Shown here: positions 7,287 to 15,570 of the stretch, in pieces
How the letters are laid out: each line of letters starts with the position of its first letter
Numbering within the stretch: the first letter of the stretch is position 1
Source of the DNA: Streptomyces albiflavescens
GTDB lineage: Bacteria > Actinomycetota > Actinomycetes > Streptomycetales > Streptomycetaceae
Direction of reading: 5' to 3'
DNA: 64,000 nt
Assembly: GCF_014645835.1 (NCBI RefSeq)
Contig: NZ_BMMM01000015.1
Location: 62,001 to 126,000, forward strand
Program-made: the position numbers and the translations under genes
Notes under the pieces: model-generated
Told to the model about the DNA's origin: nothing
What the model saw: only the letters and a program-made list of their open reading frames with translations
Database searches by the model: none

Positions 7287-9113
7287 GTGGCGCGCGACAT
7301 CGCGGCTCCCACTACGGTCGTCCCCACCCATCACCAGGAACTGATCTCGTGGGTCAACGAGATCGCCGAACTGACTCAGCCGGACAGCGTGGTCTGGTGT
7401 GACGGATCCGAGGCCGAATACGAGCGACTGAGCGAGGAGCTCGTCCGCAAGGGCACCTTCAAGAAGCTCGACCCGATCAAGCGCCCCAACTCGTACTACG
7501 CCGCTTCCGACCCGACCGATGTCGCGCGGGTCGAGGACCGGACGTTCATCTGCTCCGAGAAGGAGGAGGACGCGGGCCCGACCAACCACTGGAAGGCCCC
7601 CGCCGAGATGCGGGAGATCTTCGCCGGTGAGAAGGGCGTCTTCCGCGGCTCGATGAAGGGCCGGACGATGTACGTCGTCCCGTTCTGCATGGGCCCGCTC
7701 GGCTCGGACCTCTCCGCGATAGGCGTCGAGATCACCGACTCCGCCTACGTCGCCGTGTCCATGCGCACGATGACGCGCATGGGACAGCCGGTCCTCGACG
7801 AACTCGGCACCGACGGCTTCTTCGTGCGTGCTGTGCACACGCTCGGAGCGCCGCTGGCCGAGGGCGAGGCGGACGTGCCGTGGCCCTGCAACTCCACGAA
7901 GTACATCTCGCACTTCCCCGAGACCCGCGAGATCTGGTCGTACGGCTCGGGCTACGGCGGCAACGCGCTGCTCGGCAAGAAGTGCTACGCCCTGCGCATC
8001 GCCTCCGTCATGGCGCGCGACGAGGGCTGGCTGGCCGAGCACATGCTCATCCTGAAGCTGACGCCGCCGCAGGGCGAGTCCAAGTACGTTGCCGCCGCCT
8101 TCCCGAGCGCCTGCGGCAAGACGAACCTCGCCATGCTGGAGCCCACGATCTCGGGCTGGACGGTCGAGACGATCGGTGACGACATCGCGTGGATGCGGTT
8201 CGGCGAGGACGGCCAGCTGTACGCGATCAATCCCGAGGCCGGTTTCTTCGGCGTCGCGCCCGGCACCGGTGAGCACACCAACGCCAACGCGATGAAGACG
8301 CTGTGGGGCAACTCCGTCTTCACGAACGTCGCGCTGACCGACGACAACGACATCTGGTGGGAGGGCATGACGGAGGAGACTCCGGCGCACCTCACCGACT
8401 GGAAGGGCAACGACTGGACCCCCGAGTCCGGTACGCCCGCCGCGCACCCCAATGCCCGCTTCACCGTTCCCGCCTCGCAGTGCCCGATCATCGCGCCCGA
8501 GTGGGAGGACCCCAAGGGCGTGCCGATCTCGGCGATCCTCTTCGGAGGCCGCCGCGCCAGCGCGGTTCCGCTGGTGACGGAGTCCTTCGACTGGAACCAC
8601 GGCGTCTTCCTCGGTGCGAATGTCGCCTCCGAGAAGACCGCCGCGGCCGAGGGCAAGGTCGGCGAGCTGCGCCGCGACCCGTTCGCCATGCTGCCGTTCT
8701 GCGGCTACAACATGGGCGACTACATGGGCCACTGGGTCGACGTCGCCAAGGACAAGGACCAGACGAAGCTCCCGAAGATCTACTACGTGAACTGGTTCCG
8801 CAAGAACGACGCGGGCAAGTTCGTGTGGCCGGGCTTCGGTGAGAACAGCCGTGTCCTGAAATGGATCGTCGAGCGCCTCGACGGCAAGGCCGAGGGTGTC
8901 GAGACGCCCATCGGCATCCTGCCGGCCAAGGGTGCCCTGGACACAGGCGGTCTCGACCTCTCGGAGTCCGACCTCGACTTCCTGCTCACCGTCGACAAGG
9001 ACGTGTGGCGCGAGGAGGCCGCGCTGGTTCCCGAGCACCTCAACACCTTCGGCGAGCACACGCCGAAGGAGCTGTGGGACGAGTACCGCGCGCTGGTGCA
9101 GCGCCTGGGCTGA
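7287..9113 (+). CDS. pckG: Phosphoenolpyruvate carboxykinase (GTP)
   Basis: 608 residues, the usual length of the GTP-dependent enzyme. It converts oxaloacetate and GTP to phosphoenolpyruvate and CO2, the first step of gluconeogenesis. Visible signatures are the P-loop FPSACGKTN with the catalytic Cys, the metal/PEP site region PWPCNSTKYI, GDDIAWM, NPEAGFFGVAPG and the guanine-binding FCGYNMGDYM. GTG start preceded by AGGAG with a 6-nt gap. It stands alone and is followed by a large palindromic repeat that may end transcription. Confidence 0.97.
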   Translation: MARDIAAPTTVVPTHHQELISWVNEIAELTQPDSVVWCDGSEAEYERLSEELVRKGTFKKLDPIKRPNSYYAASDPTDVARVEDRTFICSEKEEDAGPTNHWKAPAEMREIFAGEKGVFRGSMKGRTMYVVPFCMGPLGSDLSAIGVEITDSAYVAVSMRTMTRMGQPVLDELGTDGFFVRAVHTLGAPLAEGEADVPWPCNSTKYISHFPETREIWSYGSGYGGNALLGKKCYALRIASVMARDEGWLAEHMLILKLTPPQGESKYVAAAFPSACGKTNLAMLEPTISGWTVETIGDDIAWMRFGEDGQLYAINPEAGFFGVAPGTGEHTNANAMKTLWGNSVFTNVALTDDNDIWWEGMTEETPAHLTDWKGNDWTPESGTPAAHPNARFTVPASQCPIIAPEWEDPKGVPISAILFGGRRASAVPLVTESFDWNHGVFLGANVASEKTAAAEGKVGELRRDPFAMLPFCGYNMGDYMGHWVDVAKDKDQTKLPKIYYVNWFRKNDAGKFVWPGFGENSRVLKWIVERLDGKAEGVETPIGILPAKGALDTGGLDLSESDLDFLLTVDKDVWREEAALVPEHLNTFGEHTPKELWDEYRALVQRLG

Positions 9114-9196
9114 CGCCCACCGTCGAGCTCCGCGGCCGGTCCGGCTTGCCCTGACCTGCGATGTCGTCACGACCGGCCGCGGTGACGCCGACGCCG

Positions 9197-9359
9197 GGAG
9201 GTTTTTCGCCCCCTCCGCTTCTACCCGGGGGTGGCTTGTCGCGCAGTTCCCCGTGCCCCTTTTCAGGGGCGCGGGGAACTGCGCGATCTTTTGGCGGGGG
9301 TCTGGGGGCGCAGCCCCCAGGTACGGGACGGGCAGGGGCGGAGGGGGCGAAAAACCTCC
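9197..9359. repeat. Nested palindromic repeat element
   Basis: Outer arms of 22 bp match perfectly (9197-9218 against 9338-9359). Inside are a 20-bp hairpin with one G-U pair (9241-9260 and 9265-9284, loop TTTC) and an 8-bp hairpin (9302-9320). It fills most of the 361-bp gap between pckG and the kinase gene and encodes nothing convincing. The hairpin core GGGGAACTGCGCG recurs at 41038-41050. It could serve as a terminator and looks like a non-autonomous dispersed element. Confidence 0.75.
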
Positions 9360-9474
9360 GGCCCGCCGCCGCGCGCCTCGAACGTAATCCCGCCCCCCAC
9401 TTCCGTCATCACCTCTGCCGCGCACGGCATTTCGCGGGACACTCGGGACATCCTGCAACGAACCCCGAAATGAG

Positions 9475-10470
9475 GTGAGCGGGGTGCGCACACCGGTCAG
9501 CGACCCCATGAAGATCGGGCCGTACCGCATCGTGGGCCGGCTGGGCTCCGGCGGAATGGGATGGGTGTATCTCGGCCGTTCGCCGGCCGGACGCGAGGTC
9601 GCCGTGAAGGTGGTGCGGCCCGAGCTCGCGGCGGAGGGCGAGTTCAGAGAGCGCTTCGCGCGCGAGGTCGCCGCCGCGCGGGTGGTGAGCGGCGCGTACA
9701 CCGCGGCCGTGATCGACGCCGACACCGAGGCCGAACTGCCGTGGCTGGCCACGATGTACGTGCCGGGACCCTCGCTGGCCGAGGCCGTCCGCACGGACGG
9801 ACCGCTGCCCGAGCCGCAGGTACGGCCGCTCGGCGCGGGCCTGGTCGAGGCGCTTCAGGCCATCCACGCCGCCCGCGTGGTGCACCGGGACCTGAAACCG
9901 GCGAATGTGCTCCTCGCCTCCGACGGGCCCCGCGTCATCGACTTCGGGATCTCCCGCGTCGACGGCGCCCCCGGACTCACCCAGGTGGGCGTCGTCGTCG
10001 GCACCCCGCCCTTCATGTCGCCCGAGCAGATCAAGGGCGCGCCGGTGGGCCCGCCGAGCGATGTCTTCTCCCTCGGCGGGGTGCTGGTCTACGCCCTGAC
10101 GGGCCGCCCGCCGCACGGCAGCGGGGAGGCGGTGCGCTACCGGGTCGTCCTCGCCGAGCCCGAGCTCGACGGCGTACCCGCGTCCATGCGTGAACTGATC
10201 GCGCACTGTCTGGCCAAGCGGCCCGAGGACCGACCCCAACTCGACGAGCTGCTGGCCGAGTTGCTGGAGCAGACGCCGAAGTCCGCGTCCTGGCCGCCGC
10301 CCGCGGTGGCCCACAGCATCAAGGCGCGCACCCGTGATCTGGCCGGCCGCCGCAAGCAGGGCACGAGTGTGTCCGTGCCGTCCTGTCTGCTGTTGCACGC
10401 CCAGACGCTGCTGGACGCCGGACTGACCGACGCGATGGTCGCCGAGGCGGTGGGCCGTGGCGACGCCTGA
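9475..10470 (+). CDS. Soluble Ser/Thr protein kinase
   Basis: 331 residues with a full Hanks-type kinase domain: GSGGMG loop, VAVKVV lysine, HRDLKPANVLL catalytic loop, DFGISR, and MSPEQ for the APE motif. There is no transmembrane helix and no PASTA or other sensor domain; the last 60 residues are basic and Ala-rich. GTG at 9475 follows GAGG closely; a second GTG at 9484 is possible. The next gene overlaps its end by 14 nt. Its place beside a TerY-P-type triad suggests it feeds the same signalling block, which is inference. Confidence 0.9.
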   Translation: MSGVRTPVSDPMKIGPYRIVGRLGSGGMGWVYLGRSPAGREVAVKVVRPELAAEGEFRERFAREVAAARVVSGAYTAAVIDADTEAELPWLATMYVPGPSLAEAVRTDGPLPEPQVRPLGAGLVEALQAIHAARVVHRDLKPANVLLASDGPRVIDFGISRVDGAPGLTQVGVVVGTPPFMSPEQIKGAPVGPPSDVFSLGGVLVYALTGRPPHGSGEAVRYRVVLAEPELDGVPASMRELIAHCLAKRPEDRPQLDELLAELLEQTPKSASWPPPAVAHSIKARTRDLAGRRKQGTSVSVPSCLLLHAQTLLDAGLTDAMVAEAVGRGDA

Positions 10471-10921
10471 GTCCGTTCCCGGTCGTGGCCACGAGATCCT
10501 CGAAATAGGCACGCACTGGCGGCAGTTGGTGCAGAACTGGGTAGGGCGGCGGAACTATCACACCGTGACCGACACCGTTTCCGTGTCGATGCAATTCGAT
10601 CTCAAGGAAACGGGGCGCATGGTCACGGTGAGATTCATGACCACCAAACGGCTCCTTGTCGCCTTTGCGACCGACGGTCATTATCTGCGCCAGGATCAAC
10701 TGGCCGTCGCAGCTGCGGCGTCGAACGCATGGAATACCGAACAGTTGAATCCCATGCTGTCCGTGTGGGACGTACGGGGGCCACGGCCCTGTCTCGCCGG
10801 GGTCTGCGATCTCCCGTTGACCTGCCGGATGACACAAGCGGATTTCGATGCTTTGGCCAGTGATTGGGTGGAACGGGCGCGGCAGATGTTCACCCGCTGC
10901 CATCAGGTTTTCAAGTTGTAG
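10457..10921 (+). CDS. YbjN-like small regulatory protein
   Basis: 154 residues with alternating strands then helices (about 40-150) resembling the YbjN / type III chaperone-like fold found in actinobacterial signalling proteins. It starts at a GTG inside the kinase gene, so translation is coupled. No catalytic motif is visible. Codon use is less GC-biased in 10490-10760 than in its neighbours. A role as kinase partner or substrate is inferred from the overlap only. Confidence 0.6.
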   Translation: MATPESVPGRGHEILEIGTHWRQLVQNWVGRRNYHTVTDTVSVSMQFDLKETGRMVTVRFMTTKRLLVAFATDGHYLRQDQLAVAAAASNAWNTEQLNPMLSVWDVRGPRPCLAGVCDLPLTCRMTQADFDALASDWVERARQMFTRCHQVFKL

Positions 10922-11037
10922 AAGTGAAAGCCGTCGTGTGCCCCAAACCCCTTCCGGGCGCACGCCGGTTGCCCCACTATGGGCGAGTGCCTTTCAAGGC
11001 CACGGGGGTGTGTCTTTCAGGCCACGGGGGGTTGCCG

Positions 11038-12144
11038 ATGCGGCGTTCACTGTGTTTCACGGTGCTTTTCGGAATGGCGGTCGCGCTCGCCCCGGCCGGT
11101 GCCGCGGCTGCGGCCGACGAGCCGTGCGGCAAGAACTTCAAGGAACGCCTCCAGTGCTGGTCGCGCTGGATCGGCGAGGGGACCGTCCGGGTCACCCTGG
11201 ACGACGCGGTGCCGTACGACGGCAGTGCGCGGGAGCGCAAGGACGTCGAGCAGACCCTCTGGCAGAAGCGCGACAACCTCGTGGTCGAGGTGCCCAAGGG
11301 CGGACACACGGGTCAGGGCGGAACGGCGCTCCTCCTGCTGGCGAAGCCGAGCGCCCGTCTCGTCGCGCAGGACGCCACGATCGACAAACTGCCGCCCGAG
11401 GCCCTGACCGAGCTGGAGACCGTCCAGGCCTGCCGTCCCGACAACCCCAAGGATCTGTGCGCGAAGCTCGCCAAGGGCCCGCTCGCCGGCCGTGATCTGA
11501 TCGCCCAGCACCAAGGAACCGACCTCTCCAGGCACACGTACGCCATCGCCACCCCCGTCGGCCCGCCGACCGCCACCGTGACTCCCTCGGACGAGTCCAC
11601 CTCCGCCGGCCATGCCGACGGCAAGAACACCTCCCACGCGGGCTCGGGCACCGACGCGGTCACCGAGGCGGGCTCCGGGTGGGACACCACCACCAAGATC
11701 CTCGCCGGTCTCTGCGCCGTACTCGTCCTTCTCCTCGCCGCGCTGCTGTTCCTCATCCGGCGGTCCTCCAGCGCCGTCGGGTCGCTGCCGCGGCGTGCGC
11801 TCGCCTCGCCCGGGGTCGGCGCCGTGCCGGCGGCCGCGGCGCACACCCGTACCCCCGACGAGACCACCACCCGCCTCCGGGTCACGCCGACGCCCCAGTA
11901 CGGACGGCGGGTCGCGAACGTGCCGGGCCCCGCGAGGTCCGCCGTCGTCCGCACCGAACTGCATCCGCAGGGCTATGTCGAGCTGGACCGCGTGCTGTAC
12001 CGGGCGGTGTGGGCCGAGCCCGGGCGGCCGCCACCCGCTCCCGGCGGACTCGTCGACGTCACCGACGCGCGGGAGCGGGACTCCGACGTCCTGTACGCGT
12101 TCCCGCCGACCACCGGACGGCACGCCAAAGGCACCCGGACCTGA
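11038..12144 (+). CDS. Secreted/membrane-anchored protein of a signalling cluster, unknown function
   Basis: 368 residues. A signal peptide (about 1-27, ending AAAA-DE) leads into a roughly 190-residue extracellular part with Cys pairs (EPCGKNF...LQCW, QACR...DLCAK), a Ser/Thr-rich linker, one transmembrane helix near residue 225-245 followed by RR, and a 120-residue cytoplasmic tail. The ATG at 11038 follows GGGGGG with a 7-nt gap. I do not recognise the extracellular domain. The topology would suit a sensor or kinase substrate that links the outside to the neighbouring kinases. Confidence 0.75.
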   Translation: MRRSLCFTVLFGMAVALAPAGAAAAADEPCGKNFKERLQCWSRWIGEGTVRVTLDDAVPYDGSARERKDVEQTLWQKRDNLVVEVPKGGHTGQGGTALLLLAKPSARLVAQDATIDKLPPEALTELETVQACRPDNPKDLCAKLAKGPLAGRDLIAQHQGTDLSRHTYAIATPVGPPTATVTPSDESTSAGHADGKNTSHAGSGTDAVTEAGSGWDTTTKILAGLCAVLVLLLAALLFLIRRSSSAVGSLPRRALASPGVGAVPAAAAHTRTPDETTTRLRVTPTPQYGRRVANVPGPARSAVVRTELHPQGYVELDRVLYRAVWAEPGRPPPAPGGLVDVTDARERDSDVLYAFPPTTGRHAKGTRT

Positions 12145-12168
12145 GAACAACGGCACCCGGACCTGAGA
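12130..12168 (+). repeat. Short direct repeat across a stop codon
   Basis: GGCACCCGGACCTGAGA occurs at 12130-12146 and again at 12152-12168. The first copy contains the stop codon of the membrane protein gene. Confidence 0.8.
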
Positions 12169-12183
12169 CCAGGAGAAACAGAG

Positions 12184-12945
12184 ATGCACAGCGAATACCC
12201 GCCCACGCTGCCGGCGGAGTACGCCGATATCGAGTTCGAGAACAACGCGCAGCGCCTGCCGCTGGTGCTCTGTCTCGACACATCGAGCTCCATGGCGGGA
12301 CAGCCGATCCAGACGCTCAACAACGCGCTCATGGAGTGGACCCGGGAGCTGCACGACGACGTCAGCCTCAGCTACAGCGTCGAGGTCGCCGTGGTCACCT
12401 TCGGCGGTCAGGGCGTCGCCGCCTGGCGCGGTCCCCAACTCCTCGCCCCGCGCGCCCCGGTGAGCCCCTTCGTGCCCGCGCACACCTTCCGGCCGCCGCA
12501 GCTCGCCGCGGCCGGGGTGACCCTGATGACGGAGGCGCTGGAGCTGTCGATGCACATCGTCGCGGCCCGCAAGGCCGAGCTGCGCGCCTCAGGACTTCAG
12601 TACTACCGGCCGCAGATCTGCCTGGTCACCGACGGACTGCCGACCGACGGGACGGGTCATCTCACCGACTCCTGGCACCGGTTGATCCCGGTCCTGGCAG
12701 AGGAGCAGCGCGCCCGCCGCTTCCGGCTGTACGCGATAGGGGTCGGCGGCATCACCGACATGGGCGAGCAGGTCCTCCAGGCGTTCGCGCCGAAGTTCAA
12801 CGCCCGCCTGCAGGGATTCCCGTTCCGCGAGCTGCTCCAGATGATGTCCGCGAGCGCCAACGCCGAGCAGAAGGGCGCGGGCGACGAGGTCTTCGAGAAG
12901 ATCTTCAGCCAGTTCAAGACGCAGCGCCCGGCTTGGGAATCCTGA
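12184..12945 (+). CDS. TerY-like von Willebrand factor A domain protein
   Basis: 253 residues, essentially one vWA domain. The metal-ion-dependent adhesion site is intact: DTSSS at residues 32-36, a Thr in the GVTLMTEAL segment, and LVTDGLPTDG. Length and motifs match TerY-type proteins, the core of the TerY-P triad proposed for Ter-linked stress and metal responses. It is likely cytoplasmic and binds partner proteins through the metal site. AGGAG lies 8 nt before the ATG. The PP2C phosphatase and the second kinase follow directly. Confidence 0.88.
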   Translation: MHSEYPPTLPAEYADIEFENNAQRLPLVLCLDTSSSMAGQPIQTLNNALMEWTRELHDDVSLSYSVEVAVVTFGGQGVAAWRGPQLLAPRAPVSPFVPAHTFRPPQLAAAGVTLMTEALELSMHIVAARKAELRASGLQYYRPQICLVTDGLPTDGTGHLTDSWHRLIPVLAEEQRARRFRLYAIGVGGITDMGEQVLQAFAPKFNARLQGFPFRELLQMMSASANAEQKGAGDEVFEKIFSQFKTQRPAWES

Positions 12946-13004
12946 CCCATGGCCGGACACGTGTCCCGGCTCACAACCGGATGGGAATCCTGACCGATGA
13001 CCGG
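12934..13004 (+). repeat. Imperfect duplication of the vWA stop / PP2C start junction
   Basis: A 23-nt segment (TGGGAATCCTGACC then N, ATG, N, CCGG) at 12934-12956 recurs at 12982-13004, 48 nt later. The first copy holds the vWA stop, the second the PP2C start. Between them runs a 14-codon frame (12949-12993) that ends with the same Trp-Glu-Ser-stop as the vWA gene. Confidence 0.75.
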
Positions 13005-13794
13005 AGTCGACGAGCGTGAGTCGCCGTGGCGGATCCACGGCATGAGTGTCGAGGGCTACCGCCACCGCCGTCAGGGACTGCCCTGCCAGGACGCGTGCGC
13101 GTACACGGTGTCGGCGTCCGTGGCGGTGCTCGCGGTCGCGGACGGCGCAGGCAGCAGGCCGCGCTCCGAGGAGGGGTCGCGGCTCGCCGTCGAGCTGGCC
13201 GCGGAGCAGTTCGCGCGCCGGTCGGCCGCGGCGGCGGAGTGCCATCCCGGCGAGGCCGTGCACGAGTTGCTCGAAGACGCCTTCCACGACGTCAGCAAGA
13301 TGTTCCTGGACGCCACCGGCGCCGACGCCCCGGACTTCGCGACCACGCTCACCGTCGTGGTGCTCGCGCCCGGCTGGCTGGGCCATCTCACCGTGGGCGA
13401 CGGCTTCGTCGTCCTGCGCGCGGGTGCGGAGGACGGGGAGCGGCAGTTCCATCTGCTGCCGCAGGCGATGGCGGCCAGCGAGTACAGCAACGAGACGGTC
13501 TTCCTCACCTCGCCGGACGCGGCCCGCTGGGTGCACACCGACTGCGTGTCCGACGACGGCATCGACGGGGTGCTGCTGTCCACCGACGGCCTTGTGCAGG
13601 CCGCGCTCAACCGCTCCGGCGGCGGGGCGCTGTCCCCGAACACGTCCTTCGTCGACGCCGTGTTCCGCTCCCTCGACACCGTGACCGACAACACCCACGA
13701 GGGTCTCGCGACCCTGCTGAGGTCGGACCGGCTCACCGCTCTGAACGCCGACGACAAGACCCTGCTGCGGGCCGTGCTCAGGGCGCGGCCATGA
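12997..13794 (+). CDS. PP2C-type Ser/Thr phosphatase (TerY-P triad)
   Basis: 265 residues. PP2C motifs are ADGAGS (metal-binding Asp), FATTLTVVV, VGDGFVVL, LSTDGL and the closing DDKTL. It should remove phosphate from the partner vWA protein or from other kinase targets. The stop overlaps the start of the kinase gene (ATGA), which supports a fixed protein ratio. No membrane segment. Confidence 0.9.
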   Translation: MTGVDERESPWRIHGMSVEGYRHRRQGLPCQDACAYTVSASVAVLAVADGAGSRPRSEEGSRLAVELAAEQFARRSAAAAECHPGEAVHELLEDAFHDVSKMFLDATGADAPDFATTLTVVVLAPGWLGHLTVGDGFVVLRAGAEDGERQFHLLPQAMAASEYSNETVFLTSPDAARWVHTDCVSDDGIDGVLLSTDGLVQAALNRSGGGALSPNTSFVDAVFRSLDTVTDNTHEGLATLLRSDRLTALNADDKTLLRAVLRARP

Positions 13795-14957
13795 GCGGCC
13801 TCACGGTGTTCCTGGACGGAAAGCCCGTCACCCTCGCGGAGCTGCCGCTCAAGGGCGGCGGCCAGGCGGCCGTCTTCCCGGTCGTCGGCGACGCCGGGAT
13901 CGTCGTCAAGCTCTACCGCGAACCGCCGGGCCTGGACCAGGAGCGCCGGCTGATGCGGATGCTGACCATGTCCCCGCTCGCCGCCCGCCCCACCGACGTG
14001 TCCCAGCCGCCCGAACTGGCCTGGCCCACCGCCCTGGCCCGTGGCCCCCAGGGCGAGTTCCTCGGCTACGCCATGCGCCGCTTCGGCGAGCCCCGCCACG
14101 TCCAGCTGATCGGCCTGTTCACCCGAGCCCAGCGGCTCAAGCTCTTCCCCGACCGGGCCGACTGGCGTTTTCTGCTCGGCGTCGCCTGGAACCTCGCGTT
14201 CATGACCGCCCGCATGCACTACGACAACCTCGTCATCGGCGACTTCTCCAGCAGCAACGTGGTGGTCGACGCCAACGGCTTCGTCACCTTCCTCGACTGC
14301 GACTCCATCGCCTTCAACGACCCGGTGAGCGGGGAACTCTTCCCCTGTCTGATGCACACCACCGACTATTCGTCTCCCGAGCGCCAGGCCGGCGGCCCCG
14401 CCACCCGCGCCACCGACGACTTCGCCCTCGCGGTCCTCGTCTACCAGCTGCTGACCGCCGGCAACCACCCCTTCGGCGGCGTCCCGCACGACAGCGCATC
14501 CGAGTCGACCGTCAAGGACAACATCGCCGCCAGCTGCTCCTACGTCGTACGCCCCGAGCTGGTCGTCATCCCGCGCGGCACCATCGACCCCTCCGTGCTG
14601 CCCCCCGAACTCCTCACGCTGGCCCGCGCCGCCTTCGGTCCCGGCGTGCACGCCCCCGCCGCGCGCCCCCCGGCGGAGGCCTGGCTGCGCGCCCTGGACA
14701 AGGAGCGCTCTCTCGTACGGGTCTGTCAGAACCGCCCGCTGCACACATACGGTTCCCATCTGACGTCCTGCCCCTGGTGCACGCGGGTGGCGGTGACGGG
14801 GCACGACGTGTTCAACGGGCCGGTGCCGGTTCCCGTGCCGGACGCACCGGGGCAGCAGGAGCAGACGGGCGCGGCCGCCTGGGCGAAGGCGCTGAAGGTC
14901 GCCTTGCTGATCGTGGTGGTGGTGATCCTGATCGTCATCGCCACGCACGCGAAATGA
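13791..14957 (+). CDS. Atypical membrane-tethered protein kinase with zinc ribbon (TerY-P triad)
   Basis: 388 residues. The kinase core has a Gly-rich loop (LKGGGQAAVF), the ATP-binding lysine (VVKLY, Lys40), a catalytic loop reduced to IGDFSSSNVVV that keeps Asp and Asn, and DCD in place of DFG. After residue about 305 comes a zinc-ribbon segment ending in CPWC with nearby Cys and His (VCQNRPLH), then a C-terminal helix of 18 hydrophobic residues. These features fit the kinase of TerY-P triads. It is translated in overlap with the phosphatase. Only 7 nt separate its stop from the convergent gene. Confidence 0.87.
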   Translation: MSGLTVFLDGKPVTLAELPLKGGGQAAVFPVVGDAGIVVKLYREPPGLDQERRLMRMLTMSPLAARPTDVSQPPELAWPTALARGPQGEFLGYAMRRFGEPRHVQLIGLFTRAQRLKLFPDRADWRFLLGVAWNLAFMTARMHYDNLVIGDFSSSNVVVDANGFVTFLDCDSIAFNDPVSGELFPCLMHTTDYSSPERQAGGPATRATDDFALAVLVYQLLTAGNHPFGGVPHDSASESTVKDNIAASCSYVVRPELVVIPRGTIDPSVLPPELLTLARAAFGPGVHAPAARPPAEAWLRALDKERSLVRVCQNRPLHTYGSHLTSCPWCTRVAVTGHDVFNGPVPVPVPDAPGQQEQTGAAAWAKALKVALLIVVVVILIVIATHAK

Positions 14958-14964
14958 GCCGTTA

Positions 14965-15570
14965 CTACGAGCGCCCCCGGTCCTCCAGATAGCGCGTGTG
15001 CGACTCCTGCCGCCGCGCCTCCGTCTCCCGCAGCGAGGCCGCCAGCCGGTCCGACTCCTCGTGCAACAGCGTGAGCTGGCGCTCCAGATGGCGCTCCGGC
15101 GGTTCGCTGCCGGGCGTCAGCCGGGTCCACCACCTGGTCCGTACGAAGGTGTCGACGGCCTCGGGAATGTCCTGCCGCACGGCACGGGACAGCGTGTGCA
15201 CACCCTCCGGGTCCTGGGCGAGAACCTCGGCGACCCAGCCGGGGTCCAGGAGTGCGGCCAGGAGTTCCGTCAGCTCGGTGAGCCGACCGGCCGCGGCGGG
15301 TGGCAGCTCGACCCCGGTCAGATACTCCCGCAGCTTGCCGAAGTCGCCGCGCAGCTCGTCGAGTTGGGCCGACGGGTCCGGGAAGTCGGGGAGGGGCGGG
15401 CGCTCCGGCGGGGCCATCAGGGCGCCCGCGCCGTACAGACCGGCGACGACGACGGGCCAGTACGGGCCCGCGACCCCGGTGAAGGTCAGCGCCAGGCCGA
15501 CGAGCCCGCAGGCGCTGCCGGTGAGGTTCTTGCGGGACTCAAGGAAGCCGATCAGCTTATTGGTAGCCAC
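14965..15570 (-). CDS. Small membrane protein of the TelA cluster, unknown function
   Basis: 201 residues with two hydrophobic helices (about 17-55) and a long cytoplasmic-looking helical region with a probable coiled coil in the last 50 residues (RHLERQLTLLHEE...). GTG start after GAGGAG, overlapping the vWA lipoprotein gene by 14 nt, so it belongs to that operon. No recognised family. Confidence 0.75.
   Translation of the reverse strand: MATNKLIGFLESRKNLTGSACGLVGLALTFTGVAGPYWPVVVAGLYGAGALMAPPERPPLPDFPDPSAQLDELRGDFGKLREYLTGVELPPAAAGRLTELTELLAALLDPGWVAEVLAQDPEGVHTLSRAVRQDIPEAVDTFVRTRWWTRLTPGSEPPERHLERQLTLLHEESDRLAASLRETEARRQESHTRYLEDRGRS

Noticed and set aside
7275..9794. 839-codon - strand frame opposite pckG
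   Set aside because: Shadow of a highly conserved enzyme gene that also crosses the palindromic repeat.
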